The notes: generated from the sequence alone by a model not told the origin. Shown: positions 1 to 10,938, counted from the first letter of the stretch. The stretch is 64,000 nucleotides of DNA from Undaria pinnatifida (GCA_012845835.1 JABAKD010000005.1:10808705-10872704), one strand, 5' to 3'. Numbers and translations: made by a program.

Positions 1-397
1 TTTCCACGCACAAATGGAGCTGCCCCACCTGTCCCTCGCCCCCGCCCCCCCTCCCGCCCCCTTTTGATCGAAATCAAGCCCCCACGTCCTTAAACACTCC
101 GCCCTCACCTCGCCGGTTATTCGAACAGGATTCACTTGATAAACTGGTGCGTTTCCTTCCACAGCTGTCAGATTTTGTTCCCCTCAAAAAACGGGTTTTA
201 AAGTTTCCGCGCACAGACTGCCTAGCATCACCCTGTTGACCCTGATAGCTACACTGTAGTTGCAAGGGGAGTCGCCGACCTATATCCTTGATGAAGACAC
301 ACAACCCGTAATACGCGCGATCGGAGTATCACACACAGCTTACAAAGATGAGTTTGGACAAAATACTCGATCTCACAGCTGGAGTGTATACTATATT
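1..397 (+). repeat. C/G-tract repeat family (CGR), copy 1, truncated at left edge
   Basis: This is the first copy of a family that recurs through the window. It has C-rich runs at 40-62, a CACCTCGCCGGTTAT box, GATAAACTGGTGC, a stretch reading CAGCTGTCAGATTTTGT then AAACGGGTTTTA, and a conserved terminal module. That module runs from CTGTTGACCCTGATAGC through GCGCGATCGGAGTATCAC to CTCACAGCTGGAGTGTAT. It lies downstream of the last visible ABCG exon, presumably within an intron. Confidence 0.85.
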
Positions 398-520
398 TTA
401 TAATATATACATGTAATAATGTGTAGGTGCTTGAAAGGACTCAAACGAGAAGGTGAAGATTGGGGGGGGGGGTACTCCCGCCACCGTATCCGCGGTTGGC
501 TCATTAGACCAATGCTGACT

Positions 521-661
521 CCAACACAGAGAATGCGAGCTTCTCAGAAGGATATTGAGTCAAAACACAGGGAATGTGAGCTTCTCAGAACAAGCCTGTG
601 TTGAACACAAGAGAATGCGAGCTTCTCAGAACTATATTGACTCGAACACAAGAGAATGCGA
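521..661 (+). repeat. Tandem repeat, about 40-bp unit, 3.4 copies
   Basis: The unit contains ACACARAGAATGCGAGCTTC followed by TCAGAA and a TATTGASTCGAA variant. Successive copies begin near 523, 565, 605 and 646, the last one partial. Copies differ at a few positions. Confidence 0.85.
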
Positions 662-910
662 AAAGAAGGATGAAATGTTTAATCGCACCAGTTCCTAACA
701 ACGACAGAGTGAAGAAAAGACCGCAGTCCGCTCCAAGTACCGGACGAATTGCGAAAGTAGTACATGTAACTATTTTTTTCTGTTTTTCGTATTTTCGCGT
801 AACCCCCCGCCCGCTGTCCCGAGGCAACCCTAAATACTGCTGTGGGCATCTTCTTTTTCGTCTGCCCTCCACTACCCTCCAGCGCACTCTTGAAAAGAAT
901 ACCCACGCAC

Positions 911-1033
911 CTCCAAGAGGTAGTCGGCGGGGTTGACCATGCCCTTCGGCTCGTAGCCCAAGCCAGAAAAATGTGCTAGGCTGTCCACAGCTGGCCCGAA
1001 GTAGGCCGTCTGGCCCATTGTCAGGAGGATTAC
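911..1033 (-). CDS. ABCG exon, NBD-to-membrane linker
   Basis: The acceptor is CATTCTGCCAG|GTAATC and the donor TTGGAG|GTGCGT; 123 bp, exactly 41 codons. The product starts [14 protein letters not shown] and ends [11 protein letters not shown]. The YFGP and NPADYLLE signatures are characteristic of ABCG proteins immediately after the NBD. It follows FDQ of the previous exon in phase 0 across a 1644-bp intron that contains an interspersed repeat. The next exon should lie within 1-900 or beyond the window; I do not see it within the window. Confidence 0.93.
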
Positions 1034-4000
1034 CTGGCAGAATGGCAACCCATGAAAAAGTTGACGCCGTCCTTAAACTCCAATGCGGGATAGAATTATA
1101 TACCATGGTACAATAACAATCGGTTGGGTTTCCATTTTTGAAGCCACGGCGTCGTAGCTGCGGGGACGGCGTTGTGAAATACTACCGATCCGACAATATG
1201 TAAGCTCGACATAAAAAACGTTTCAAAGTCGTGCGAGACTCCGGGATCTTGGGAACGCAGATGACAGACGAGGGGGGGGATGACAGACGGACATATCGAG
1301 GCCGGCCAACGGATGTTTCAATCCTTTGATATATCTGCATAGCGATACTATTAATATACCCAACGATGTTGGTTTACGGTAGCCGTACAGCATGGCCTGA
1401 GCAATGTAACGATAGTAGAGTTATAGTCTTTCATGTCGAGCATATATTTGTTGAAGGGACTGGTATCTGAATACAGGGTATAGGAGGCGCTCCTCAGCAA
1501 GACGATGATGTGCCAGATCAATAGGATTAATAGAAGGAGCCCGCTCGGATCACTCGAGGTTATATGTGCAATTCATCACACGCGCCAAGCGATTTCGACC
1601 ACCTTATATGACGTATCCCTCTATAGTGCGGGAAGGGTAGCCCTCTTTGGGTTAAATGCTTTTTCTGGTTTTATTTAGTGCGGTTGATCTCCTCAAGTGT
1701 GGAATGATCCATTAGTGTGAAGACTACCGTTTAGAAACGTCGGTCTGGTGGCGCGAAACGAAAGTCTTTGAAGCCATACTTCGCGTGAAAACCATTGAGC
1801 TCCTCTTTTTTGAAACTCAGAAGTTTCTTGGAATTTGCTGCAACCCTACCGTGGGATGAATCTTTGGTAGATACCGCCTTACTAATACCGCGTCATTAGA
1901 AAATCCCTACTGTACGCCACGGTATCTACCCATAGCCGTGTGCAGCCGTGCGCCTTATTTCTTGACATTGTGGACTATCGATTTTGGGCTCAACCCCCTT
2001 TCTTTGGGACTTGAGGCGCAAAACCTGTTGGATGAAAAATACCACCGATAACAGCGCCAGCCACATGAAGCAACAATCCGACCTGCTGGTATATGAATAA
2101 GTTGTTCGAAGTGCAACGTCGAAGGCTGTGAGGCAAGCGGGAGGCATGACGATGCTCGGATTGCCTCAAGCTTTTCCTCTATATAGACGCTTAGTTGGTT
2201 AGATCGCGCTCGTCGCTTCTCTTTTGGTCTGTGCCAATGGATCCCAAACGTGTTAAAGGGGCGAAGACGCGAAGACCGTGGCTACGGCGGAGGAGTCAAT
2301 GGCGGGGCTTCTATTTTTGCAGGGGTTGGGGGTCACTCGTGTGACCCTCCCGTTCCTTGTTTCAAGCGGTCTTCGTCATCCGTCCTGATTCTTACTTGAC
2401 ACATGATACCGCTATAGGAGTGGCTAGCTACGCCGTGCCAACAAGACGCCGGCAGCTTTTGTCCTTGACGTACAGGACCACTAGGGCGAGGGTCTCCATA
2501 CCCCAATGGTAGAACTCGGTGTACAGCCCTACCATATCCTCAGTCCTCGTTACGTAAACGTGAACAGCTCGTTGTGGACACGAGCTTAGCTTGTAAAAAG
2601 ACTATGCACGACGCACGAATTCGCTTCCAAAGGACGAGCAGGCCAGACCGCTAATTTCAACGCAACTTAAAACGGACCTGATCAAAGCTGTTGAACACGC
2701 GACTGGACGGCTGGTGCACAGAGGTGACGATGATCACCCCGGATTGCGAAGCCAGGCGTCGTAGAAGAGCCATGATCTCAGACGCCGAAGCAGCATCGAG
2801 TCCGGACGTTGGCTCGTCTTCAAAAGCACGAGCGTACCGGTCGGCGGAAGCGGGATGGGACGGTGGGGGATTCTCGATTGACGGTTAGGTTTCAGTTCAA
2901 CGCCATGAAGAGGTGGGTGGGTATACGGACGGTAGAGCGGAACGGGGGTACACGAGCAGTAGACCCGAACGGGGCGACACGCTTGTGGAGCAACTATTGC
3001 ACGCAGGGGTTACCACGGAGTTCTGTATAGCTATAAACCGATATATAACCAAAACAACTGCGCTCGTCGCCGACATCAACACACTTAGCCGATGTCTGGC
3101 ACGGGAGAAATGGCGCACCTCTACACCAGATGCATGTGGAGTCATCGTATACAAATCGTGTTACGTGGAATACTTACCTTCAAACCTCCTTCCTACTGCG
3201 CGCAAGTTTCCTAAGCTCATTGCAGTAGCCGCACGCTTCGAGGGAGGTAGCAGGTTTAGGCTTGAACGATGCGTTTAAACGACGGGCTGCTTCGCCCAAA
3301 GGCATCGTCAGAAATAGTGGCTGTTCGAGAGCAGTTTCCGTTGTATACCATATACGCGGTTATTAACTAGTCGGACAGCGCTTGAGCTTTTCTTCCAGGT
3401 TCGTTTTTGACTTGGAGGGGCATGCAGCCCTTCAAACGGTCAAGACCCTCAGAAACCCAACGGTCGACGCAACCCAACCCCAACCGTGGCGTGCGTCTCA
3501 AAGTACCGAACTCTGTTCCTCAAAAGGTGCAAGCGCGATTTCTAAAGCAGTCGACATCGCAAGATCCGCGTCCAGCTGTTTGGGCACCGGCATATTCTAC
3601 ACGTGCCCCCCCCCCCCCGACACCGAAAAAGCACAACACCTGCCCCACGAGCCTGCGTGTACCTAGGAAGAGAATCTTCCGCCGCACCACGAGTTCAACG
3701 CCGATCGATGTTCGTCGCTTCTGTCCCCCGGAAATTCCTTTCAAGAACATGTTGCCGACCTAGGTTGCCGCAGGAGAGGAACGGAAAGCGCAGTCAATGT
3801 GCATTTCACGCCGGTGGCTAAATCTTACAACTGCGCCGGGCTTGAACGACGACGTGTAGACTAACAGCTCGGTGTGGTGGAAATACAGGTGTCCGGAAAA
3901 AGCCATCCCTCTATAGTGCGGTAGGGGTTGCAGTGGTTGCACTAACCGTGTTTGACCTCCTACCTCTACAGTGCGGCTGAGCCCCTCATGTGTGCACTAT

Positions 4001-6491
4001 CGTTTAGTAAATAATACGTTTACTAATAAGCTTGTGTTTTAGGACTAACACACGCCAAATCTCGGTCGTGTTGCTCGAACGAATGCCGTCAAAGTCATGT
4101 TTCGGGTGATGATGGATGATGATGGCAGTGAGCTCGTTGTGTTTAAAGCGCAGAAACTTCTTAGAATATGCTGCAACCCTACCCTGTGTCGCCTCGAAAG
4201 CGAAACGCCAAAAAAAATATCCCACGACTGGTGTTACGATTTACGTTAAACAACAATATGGGTGGACCTAGTGTACGGCCGGGTAGTTTTCGCGAGGTAA
4301 GCGACCCAGTTGATCCCGAATGCCTTTTTCGAAACGCGCAGCTCGCGCAGTACAGCGCGTCTTGTACCATAAAAGATCAACATCCGAGTAGAGTTCTCCA
4401 AATCTTCATCCAGCGTCGGTCAGAATTACACCGGTCCACTCAACCGGCCGAAATCACAGCGTGGAAATATTCGCGCGAAATATATAAAATGCTTTGAACA
4501 AACAAACGCGCCAGCCCCATATTGCAGTAGATGGTGTCGCCTCACCTTTGTGTGTTGGCAGCCCTCCAGACCCAGACTAGCCAGCACCTTATCTACTTGG
4601 CGGTCGCACTGGAATTGGGACAGGGTAGGCCCGTACATCTTGCACGCCGACATCAGGTTCTCACGAACTGGAAATGGGCAAAACAAGCGGAAAGGAGCCG
4701 TATATTAGGAAGCCATGTTGCTTTGCAATGAGTGTCTCAGAGTATGGCATGAACCAACTTGTTCCGAAGGAAGATGCTCGTCCACCGTTCAACTAGCCCA
4801 TACCGCAGGCATACACACCCTTCAGGCATACCCACCGTATCGTCGCGGGTGGTAAGATAGGGGTGGACACTTAACTCCTGTTTTTTCCAAAAGACGGGCC
4901 TCATTAACATCGTGGGAATACCTTTCCTGTTTTTTCAAAATACATAATATCAAAATAGGAATACACTCCAGCTACGAGATCGAAGATTTTGTCGAAACTC
5001 AGCTTTGCAAGCTGAGTGTGACACTCAGATCGCGCGTATTGCGGGTTGTGTGTCCTCATTAAGGATTTAGGTCGGCGACTCCCCTTGCAACTACAGTGTA
5101 GCTGTCAGGGTCAGCAGGATATATATATTCATTTTTAAACCTGGGCCATGAGGTTCTTCATCCGGTTGCTCATTCACAAGTATCAAAAAACGAGGTTTTG
5201 AGTGGCTTATGTGGAGTTCACCCTGGTATTACGTAGAGCTCTTCAAGCGGATAATCTCAGAAACAAACCGGTGCACGCCTTACCGTTGCGCAGGTATCTC
5301 CTGTGTAGCACGCAGTCTCCGTTAGCAGTTTTTCTTGGCATCCGATATGGCCCATGCACACAATCTTCGCTCGCGTTTTCTTTGCCATGTTTGGATTGTT
5401 GCAGACGTGTGCTAGTGGATGGTGGGCTTTGGGGTCCATGGGCGTCTAGATGGTGTGCAGTCAAGAGGCAGGTTTGCCCTCGCCGTATCTTCTATTCAAG
5501 CCCGCATCTTCAGCTGAACATAAGAGCCGACAAACATCGGCATCGGCACCATCTCCAGAAATATTATATCTGCTTACGATCCCGTGCGATGACGCACAGC
5601 AGAGGTCACCGAAAACCTATCACTGGGCTTTTCACCTGTGAGAGCGCTCCAAAGTCGATCCTCTTGAGGTACGTACGCAGCATTCTCGAGAAAATAAGCG
5701 CGGGACATTGGCTGCCCGTTCACCGTGACGTCGCCGGTGATTTCAAAGTCTTTGGTGCGCGAAGCGATCTGCGTTGAGGCAGCGGCGTCGTCAACGTTCT
5801 CAGCGTTCGGTCCGGCAACGGTTCAACCGGAGGCACCAACACAGCTTTATCACGACGAACTTAAGTTGCGTAGATCCACCACGAACCAGGTACGATTATA
5901 CCATGAGATTTCTTGGGGAATGATTCAGCGGGGTCAAACGAAGAGCGAAGACCGCCGAGCGCATGGGCATCGTGAAAACGCTCGACATGATGGCACCCAG
6001 CAAATAATCACTCTCCAAACCCAGGTGCAGCGTCAACAGGAAAACAGGCGAGATCTTCCACATGGCCGCACTGACCAGTATACGCCCCCCACCCCTCCAC
6101 CCGCCTCCGGGCCACCGACTAACGTTCGAATCAGCACATAGAATACGCCATGGGGTGCAATGCCTCGCATGCTGCACCTTTCAAAAAACGGTGATGTATC
6201 GGGCAAGAACGCACTTTTCTCATCAGCAAAGCAAGCAAACGTGTACCTTTCCCACCAAGATGTCGAGCAACGAAGTCTTCCCCGCCCCCGACGAACCGAT
6301 AATCGCCAAGATCTGACCGGACTCCACGGCTCCGCTGACTCCTTTGAGAATGTGTTTCACCCCCGAAGAACCGCCCATGACCGCAGCCTTTGCCTTCGAC
6401 ACTCCCACACTGAACCGAACGTTACGGAACCTCAATTGTACCTGGTGCCCAGTTTCGGGGCCGAGGTTAAGTGACGAAGGCGAAAACGTAG
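911..6491 (-). CDS. ABCG (white/brown type) half-transporter gene, six exons, 3' part off the left edge
   Basis: This minus-strand gene encodes the ATP-binding half of an ABCG-class transporter, a membrane pump that exports lipids or small hydrophobic compounds. I joined six exons by eye: 6491-6247, 5768-5636, 4667-4546, 3759-3663, 2817-2678 and 1033-911. Every junction has GT-AG borders and compatible phases, and the joined frame has no stop. In order it shows Walker A (GSSGAGKTS), the Q-loop ([13 protein letters not shown]), the ABC signature ([10 protein letters not shown]), Walker B plus D-loop split across an intron ([12 protein letters not shown]), the H-loop (TSVHQP) and the post-NBD segment ending [11 protein letters not shown]-first order and this linker are typical of ABCG. 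The transmembrane domain is not in the window and should lie left of position 1. The true start is unresolved; at least one upstream exon is likely. Introns are 478, 968, 786, 845 and 1644 bp. Confidence 0.92.
1613..1872 (+). repeat. Interspersed repeat R1, copy 1 (within ABCG intron 5)
   Basis: It shares the framework TCCCTCTATAGTGCGG ... GAGCTCCTC ... TTGGAATTTGCTGCAACCC then TACC with segments at 3905-4185 and, less clearly, 12935-13275. No coding potential is seen. Confidence 0.6.
2325..2350 (+). repeat. Dyad hairpin GGGTCAC/GTGACCC
   Basis: A 7-bp perfect stem (2330-2336 with 2341-2347) surrounds a 4-nt loop. Related dyads occur at 10939-10956 and 22022-22037. Confidence 0.6.
2678..2817 (-). 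CDS. ABCG exon with D-loop and H-loop
   Basis: The acceptor is GCTTTTGAAG|ACGAG and the donor GATCAG|GTCCGT. The product begins [19 protein letters not shown] (Walker B glutamate, D-loop) and continues to [19 protein letters not shown], holding the switch histidine. Length 140 bp restores phase 0. All catalytic motif residues are present, so the NBD looks functional. Confidence 0.95.
3663..3759 (-). CDS. ABCG exon with signature motif and Walker B
   Basis: The acceptor is CAACCTAG|GTC and the donor CTAG|GTACAC. It encodes [18 protein letters not shown], then [14 protein letters not shown] plus the first base of the Walker B aspartate. Reading past the donor gives unrelated sequence and a poly-G run, which supports the splice site. 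The aspartate codon is completed by the next exon. Confidence 0.94.
3905..4185 (+). repeat. Interspersed repeat R1, copy 2 (within ABCG intron 3 and 5' flank of exon 4)
   Basis: It has TCCCTCTATAGTGCGG, ATGCCGTCAAAGTCATGT, a short GATGATG run, GAGCTCGTTG and TATGCTGCAACCCTACC in the same order as copies 1 and 3. It lies in the intron between exons 4667-4546 and 3759-3663. Confidence 0.65.
4546..4667 (-). CDS. ABCG exon, helical subdomain
   Basis: The acceptor is CATTTCCAG|TTCGTG and the donor AAAG|GTGAGG. It encodes [13 protein letters not shown] through [16 protein letters not shown], the helical subdomain preceding the signature motif. Phase 1 in, phase 0 out, which matches both neighbours. 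Confidence 0.92.
4961..5120 (-). repeat. CGR family, terminal module only (within ABCG intron 2)
   Basis: Reverse orientation: it begins ATACACTCCAGCT and proceeds through GATCGCGCGTATTG and GGTCGGCGACTCCCC to GTCAGGGTCAGCAGG. Only the ~160-bp terminal module is kept; the C-tract part is absent. Confidence 0.85.
5636..5768 (-). CDS. ABCG exon with Q-loop
   Basis: The acceptor is CAACGCAG|ATC and the donor is CACAG|GTGAAA. The product [18 protein letters not shown] leads into [16 protein letters not shown], the Q-loop region conserved in ABCG proteins. It enters in phase 0 and leaves with one base (phase 1) that pairs with the next exon to make the V of VRENL. Confidence 0.93.
6247..6491 (-). 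CDS. ABCG exon with Walker A
   Basis: The open frame runs from just after a TAA at 6493-6495 to a donor at 6246-6245. It carries a beta-strand segment ([12 protein letters not shown]), then [14 protein letters not shown] and the P-loop [14 protein letters not shown]. The 3' end is AAG|GTACAC, phase 0. Two acceptors are possible: after CTAAG at 6492 (exon start 6491) or after CACCAG at 6442 (exon start 6441). Neither has a strong pyrimidine tract, so the 5' border is uncertain. In ABCG proteins 30-100 residues usually precede this point, so an upstream exon with the initiator is expected but not recognised. Confidence 0.88.
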
Positions 6492-6499
6492 CTTAGCAA

Positions 6500-7500
6500 T
6501 CCAAGGTGTGGACGTTCACGCCCGCTGTAGGGACCCACTTGGGCTTCAGGTGACCTTCAGCGATTTAAGTGAGGACAGCTTAGAGCAAACCCGTTCTGGC
6601 GGGGGGAAAAACTCGCTGCAGTACACTCGAAAAAACAGGCGGTCGTTTCAGCTCTCTTGCGTGCGGGGATGGCCTTACGAGAGACGAACGGAACGTTGTG
6701 CACACGCCCGGGAGATCCGATTTCAATTGCATTTTTGATGAACTGTGTCCTGCCAAAGGCTACGGCACGGGAGGTACTCTGTATTCTTCAACATACCGGG
6801 TTTGAACCACTCTCGAGCCAGATACCCTCTACCCCGCGAAAGAGCGACTTTGGGCGTTTGGTTTTGGCACAGCGTGTGGCTTACTGTTCCATTGCAGAGC
6901 GCATGTGGGAAAATTGAAACGCCGCGAAACCTTAAGATTGCAGAGGAACAGGGGGGTGTCACTCGCTCGCGCGATCCCCGAGTCATCGATGAAAAAGACA
7001 CCCCCCTTACGGTAGCCACGGGTTTCTCTAACGCAGACAGATCTCTCATCATATAAAGACCTGCACGGGCTGCCCAAAACTGCGGTAGGACGCTGTTATT
7101 ATGTTGGTTTTTGGGGCTTTGTTTTGCAGTGGTCCGGGGCCAGTCGCGGGGAGTGACCCGCCCCCCTGTTCCCCGCGACCCTAGGCTTTGGTGCCTTATT
7201 GATTTTTCGATGTGGACCCCCGACAGGATAGTTAGCTGCGCTGCCCATAGAAGGTGCGTGACTGGGGTTTGTTAGTGAGATACAAAAGTCACTGAAAAAT
7301 GGGGTACCCTCTCTACCGTAGCCTTGGTGAGCTATAGGTCATCTTGCCGGATGATAGCCGGACGACGCTAAAGGACTTTGCGTATGTTGTTGCCCGCGTT
7401 TTGTTGGGTTGGTTATGAATATTAAGCGTACCCCGCACAATGTGCTATGACTGACCAAGAAAAAAATGTAGACGATGTAGATCGAGATCAGTCTGATTTG
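6500..7500. other. Gene-free flank upstream of the recognised ABCG exons
   Basis: I find no further ABCG exon here, although the missing 5' exon should lie in this stretch or beyond. There are weak CTACCGTAG-type motifs and a GTCACTCGCTCGCGCGATC segment (6957-6976) related to the dyads elsewhere. Short open frames lack family motifs. Confidence 0.4.
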
Positions 7501-7502
7501 TG

Positions 7503-7710
7503 GGAATGTTGTATTCGACGGTGTTTCACATCCTCAAACGTACTGAATGGATCTAAGCATTCCTTTGGTGCCCCCCCCCCAAGCGTTATAGTATGCTGGT
7601 GTGCTCGGAATGTTGTATTCGCCGGTGTTTCACATCTTCAAACGTACTAAATGGATCTAAGCATTCCTTTGGTGCCCCGCCCCCAAGCGTTACAGTATGC
7701 TGGTGTGCTC
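7503..7710 (+). repeat. Tandem duplication, 104-bp unit, two copies
   Basis: 7503-7606 and 7607-7710 are near-identical; both run from GGAATGTTGTATTCG to GTATGCTGGTGTGCTC. They differ by a few substitutions and in the C-run (ten C against CCCGCCCCC). High identity points to a recent duplication. Confidence 0.95.
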
Positions 7711-8271
7711 AATTCAGAGTATCATATACCGCACGGGGAGCACCAAAAAGACGCGCCAAGCTCCCGCCCTGCCCAACTCCGTTTGACCCGAAGGTCACAG
7801 TTGTTCACTACCCCACCGACAAAGCTGCAGACGGACAAACTTGCACGAGTCGTATCTGACGTTTTTCTGCTGTCCACATAAAACAAGCCACCCGACCGTC
7901 TAAAATTGGAACAGGTATATAGCTTTCGGCAACTAATCGGCCAACCTCTGCCCTTAGTAATACACATTCCGAGCTATTGCAAACGCCGGTGTTATTTAAA
8001 ACGTTCTCTACGCGCTTGTTATGACTTTACCTTGGGCTCGCGGGGTGATGCTCTTTTGTGGTCCCGGGGAAACACCCTCTTCTTCCCCACAGCGGTGTTG
8101 TCCACACTCGCACAGCTTCCTGTTTCCACATCGCTGAATCTCGATCCGGTCGTTCCCTGAATGAGCACAAGGTCGTAGAGCAGAGAGTATGAAATATTTT
8201 GTTAGTGGACGTGTTACATGCGCATCGCCTCACGCATAGATGGCACCGGGTTGACCTAGCCGTTAAGTAAT

Positions 8272-8500
8272 GTACTTCCACCTTCGAGGAACACCGTGCG
8301 CACATGTTTTTCGTGAATGGAGTCATCATGATGAAGGTTATTTTTCGCCTGATGCTGAGACCAACTCGGGCGCGTGTGTTTTCGTTCCACCTGTAGCATG
8401 CAGAGCCCGGGAGCTGTCTCGGAATAATGCCCACGATCAAAACGGGGGTTTGAGCCCACGTACCGTCTGCGCCAAGAAGACAAATTGTCCCCTGCATCAA
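8272..8500 (-). pseudogene. Decayed ABCA-like ATP-binding domain fragment
   Basis: On the minus strand the frame starting near 8500 reads MQGTICLLGADG, which matches the segment leading into the P-loop of ABCA-class ATPases. The Walker A lysine is lost (GADGTWAQTPVL). It continues with GIIPRQLPGSACYRWNE, NTRARVGLS, and then, in another frame, SQHQAKNNLHHDDS and IHEKHVRTVFLEG. That resembles the Q-loop (PQHN-L) and the following TVxEH segment of ABCA proteins. The frame change near 8364 and the lost lysine indicate a dead copy. No signature or Walker B part is recognised downstream (7700-8270). The match rests on pattern recognition over ~75 residues, so a chance resemblance is not excluded. 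Confidence 0.5.
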
Positions 8501-8509
8501 CAGCGATGG

Positions 8510-9350
8510 CGCTACGAGGCATCAATTTGTCTTGCTCAGATGATACAGCAGCTTGCTTCGACCACCGACGTTTGCCTCAATCGGTGAGCACCTAATGGTT
8601 CTGCAAGAATTCTAAGCTCTATATCCGTAGCCGAACAAAAAAAAATAAAAAAAAACACTAAGCGTGCAACGCGATGAACAAAAATCCCATGGGCTAGGTA
8701 TACAGCGAATACCATTGCTAACCAAGCAACACTTGACGTTCTGACGATATTGGATGAAGGGGTCTCCGTCATTCGTGAAGTCGGTTTGGCAAAACTGGGG
8801 CATATTTATCGAAACGTGAATGCGTGAATGAAAGACGTGCGCTTTGATAGAGGTGCGCACTTCAATTTCTGAGGGTGCTCGCGTGGGGACCTCTATGCAC
8901 CTCACACGAACACTGCTGTTTGATAAACAGTACATCTTAATGGCTTTGCAACTGCTGGAAAACTGTTTTTGGAGGACAAGTTAGCTGGTATTATAGCAAA
9001 GAGGCGTTTCGGGTCTAGAGGGGGCCCCGTCGCTGAGAAAGATACAAAACGACAGAGGTATCATAGCAAGTTTTTCCTGAAATGTCTTCAGAACGACGGA
9101 TCTCTTTCACTCAGCATCGTCGGAATTTCCTGTTCGTTTTCCAATATCTTGAATAAAATCGTTCAATGCCTAGACCATGAGATTATTCATCGGGGCTAGC
9201 TACCCACCCTCCTGCCCTCCAAATCAGTACTTCTCCTTCAGATATGTATGTGCATTCATACGATAGTTGGCCTCGGTTGGTGCCCACGCTGCAAATCGTT
9301 GTATATGTTATTAGGGTTGGCGTCGGTTGGCAACGACGCTAAAAAGCATG
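8510..9350. other. Gene-free stretch
   Basis: A minus-strand frame at 8536-8772 has a hydrophobic stretch encoded partly by an A-run and cannot be tied to the decayed ABC fragment. Two short similar segments with GGCCTCGGTTGG and GGCGTCGGTTGG lie at 9270-9340. Nothing else is supported. Confidence 0.4.
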
Positions 9351-9355
9351 CCAAT

Positions 9356-10753
9356 CCCTGCATGAGCTAGGCAACCAGGGTACCGTATTGCTTTGTGCTT
9401 TTTTATGTATAGTCATCATGGTGGTTATCGAGGTCGATCATATTGTGCGGAGTGGAGAACCCTAACTTCGCACGAGGGGAATGATTGCATCACGTAGTGT
9501 GAATATGGCAAGGCACTCAAGAGGCAGTTACTTCGTAATACCCATTTTGATGTCTCTGGAGTGGCCATACCAGAAATCAAAGTAACTCATTGGCGCTGTC
9601 ATCCATCAGCAATAAGATAGGCACAAGGTGCCGAAGTCCGTCTTGCGAGCGGTTCTTGGAAGGACGCAGTTCACCCTTCATGCGGCTCGATGAACACCTC
9701 ACGGCGGTTCGGGCTTGGTGCAAGCAATGTCTGCCTGGATGGCAAAAACGAAACGTGCTCCGTCCCGGCATAGTGGGGATGCGAGGGTCTATGACCATAC
9801 GGCTACGGCCATGCACCAACCGAGCGCCCCCCCCCCCCCCCGCCCAAATCAGATTTTTGGACAGGCATAGAGGTGCTCGAATGAACAGCCTCAGGAAAAC
9901 AACTATGCAATTGCACTACTGTAGCGCGTGTCGCAGATTGCCTCCGTCGGCCCGCTGTGTGACGCTGTTGCACCACATTCGCGAACGGATTGTCTCTCCA
10001 TTCGACGTCCATGTGTGAACACACGCCTCTTTGTGCTGAAATTATGCACCCTTTTTTCGGTGGGTGCTGATTTGAGGATATCTAGGATTCACAAAAAAAC
10101 TTATATTGAGTAAACCGAACGTGCAGTCTCATGACCAAACCCATGGCCTCAGGACAAAGACCAGCGGGGGGGGGGGGTACTCATTTGGTGCTTGCCTTAG
10201 TTATTTGACCACATTGACCACGCATCCCTTTCGAGATGGACCAAGGCCGGGGGGTGGGTGTACTCAATTTGTGCAAGGCCGCGGTCGTATGGCAGTAGCC
10301 TCTCCCATCCCTAGTATGCCAGGACGGAGCACGTGCTCATGGTTTCACCAAGCAGGCAGACATTGCTTGCACCAAAGCGCGAAGCACCGTGAGGTGTTCG
10401 GCGAGTCGCGTGAAAGGTGAACTGCATCCTTCTAAGAACCGCTCGTAAGACGACGTACGGCACATTATGCCTATTTTCTTGCTTATGGATGACAAAGCTA
10501 ATGAGTTACTCTGCTTCATGATGTGGCAACTCCGGAGACAGCAATGGGTACCACTGTGTGACTGCCTCTTGGGTGCCTTACCGTATTCACTCTACGTGAT
10601 GCAATCATTCTCCTCGCGTGGAGTTAGGGTCCTTTACACCCGCACAGTATGATCTACTCGATAACCATCATGGTGACCGCCTGAAACAAGAAACAAAAAA
10701 GACGGTCGCCTGGTTGCCGAGCCCACGCAGCGATTGGCTAGGCCATGGCAGGG
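9356..10753. repeat. Large inverted repeat (foldback-like), arms about 475-490 bp, spacer about 430 bp
   Basis: The left arm (9356-9830) and right arm (10262-10753) are reverse complements at roughly 80-85% by eye. Outermost matches are CCCTG and GGCAACCAGG; then CATGATGGTTATCGAG against CATGGTGGTTATCGAG, GAATGATTGCATCACGTAG, AGTAACTCATT, GAGCGGTTCTT and GGTGCAAGCAATGTCTGCCT. The spacer holds a C13 run at 9829-9841 and a G13 run near 10165. No transposase-like frame is present, so it is either a non-autonomous foldback element or an old inverted duplication. Confidence 0.9.
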
Positions 10754-10938
10754 CGTCACTTTTCGGGCCATTTTCCTTCGGTGGGTCGGGCCCACTCGCT
10801 CGATTCACCCTCGTAATCCATTGCGGTCTTTTGTATGTTTGGCGTGGGGTAGCTGACTATTCCGTGACGGGTTCATGTTGCAAACCACCAACATCACAAA
10901 AAGCCCCGGACCACAAAGGAATAAAAGGAATAGAGAGG

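Noticed and set aside
2025-2082. Minus-strand [20 protein letters not shown] with good-looking splice borders inside ABCG intron 5
   Set aside because: It resembles an ABCG membrane segment but lies before the exon that completes the NBD linker, so order is wrong; the [11 protein letters not shown] junction is already in phase without it.
2432-2493. Minus-strand frame [20 protein letters not shown] as a post-NBD exon
   Set aside because: Superseded by the much better match at 911-1033, which joins the previous exon in phase.
8536-8772. Membrane-spanning frame as part of the ABCA-like relic
   Set aside because: Hydrophobicity comes partly from an A/T run and no ABCA motif is present.
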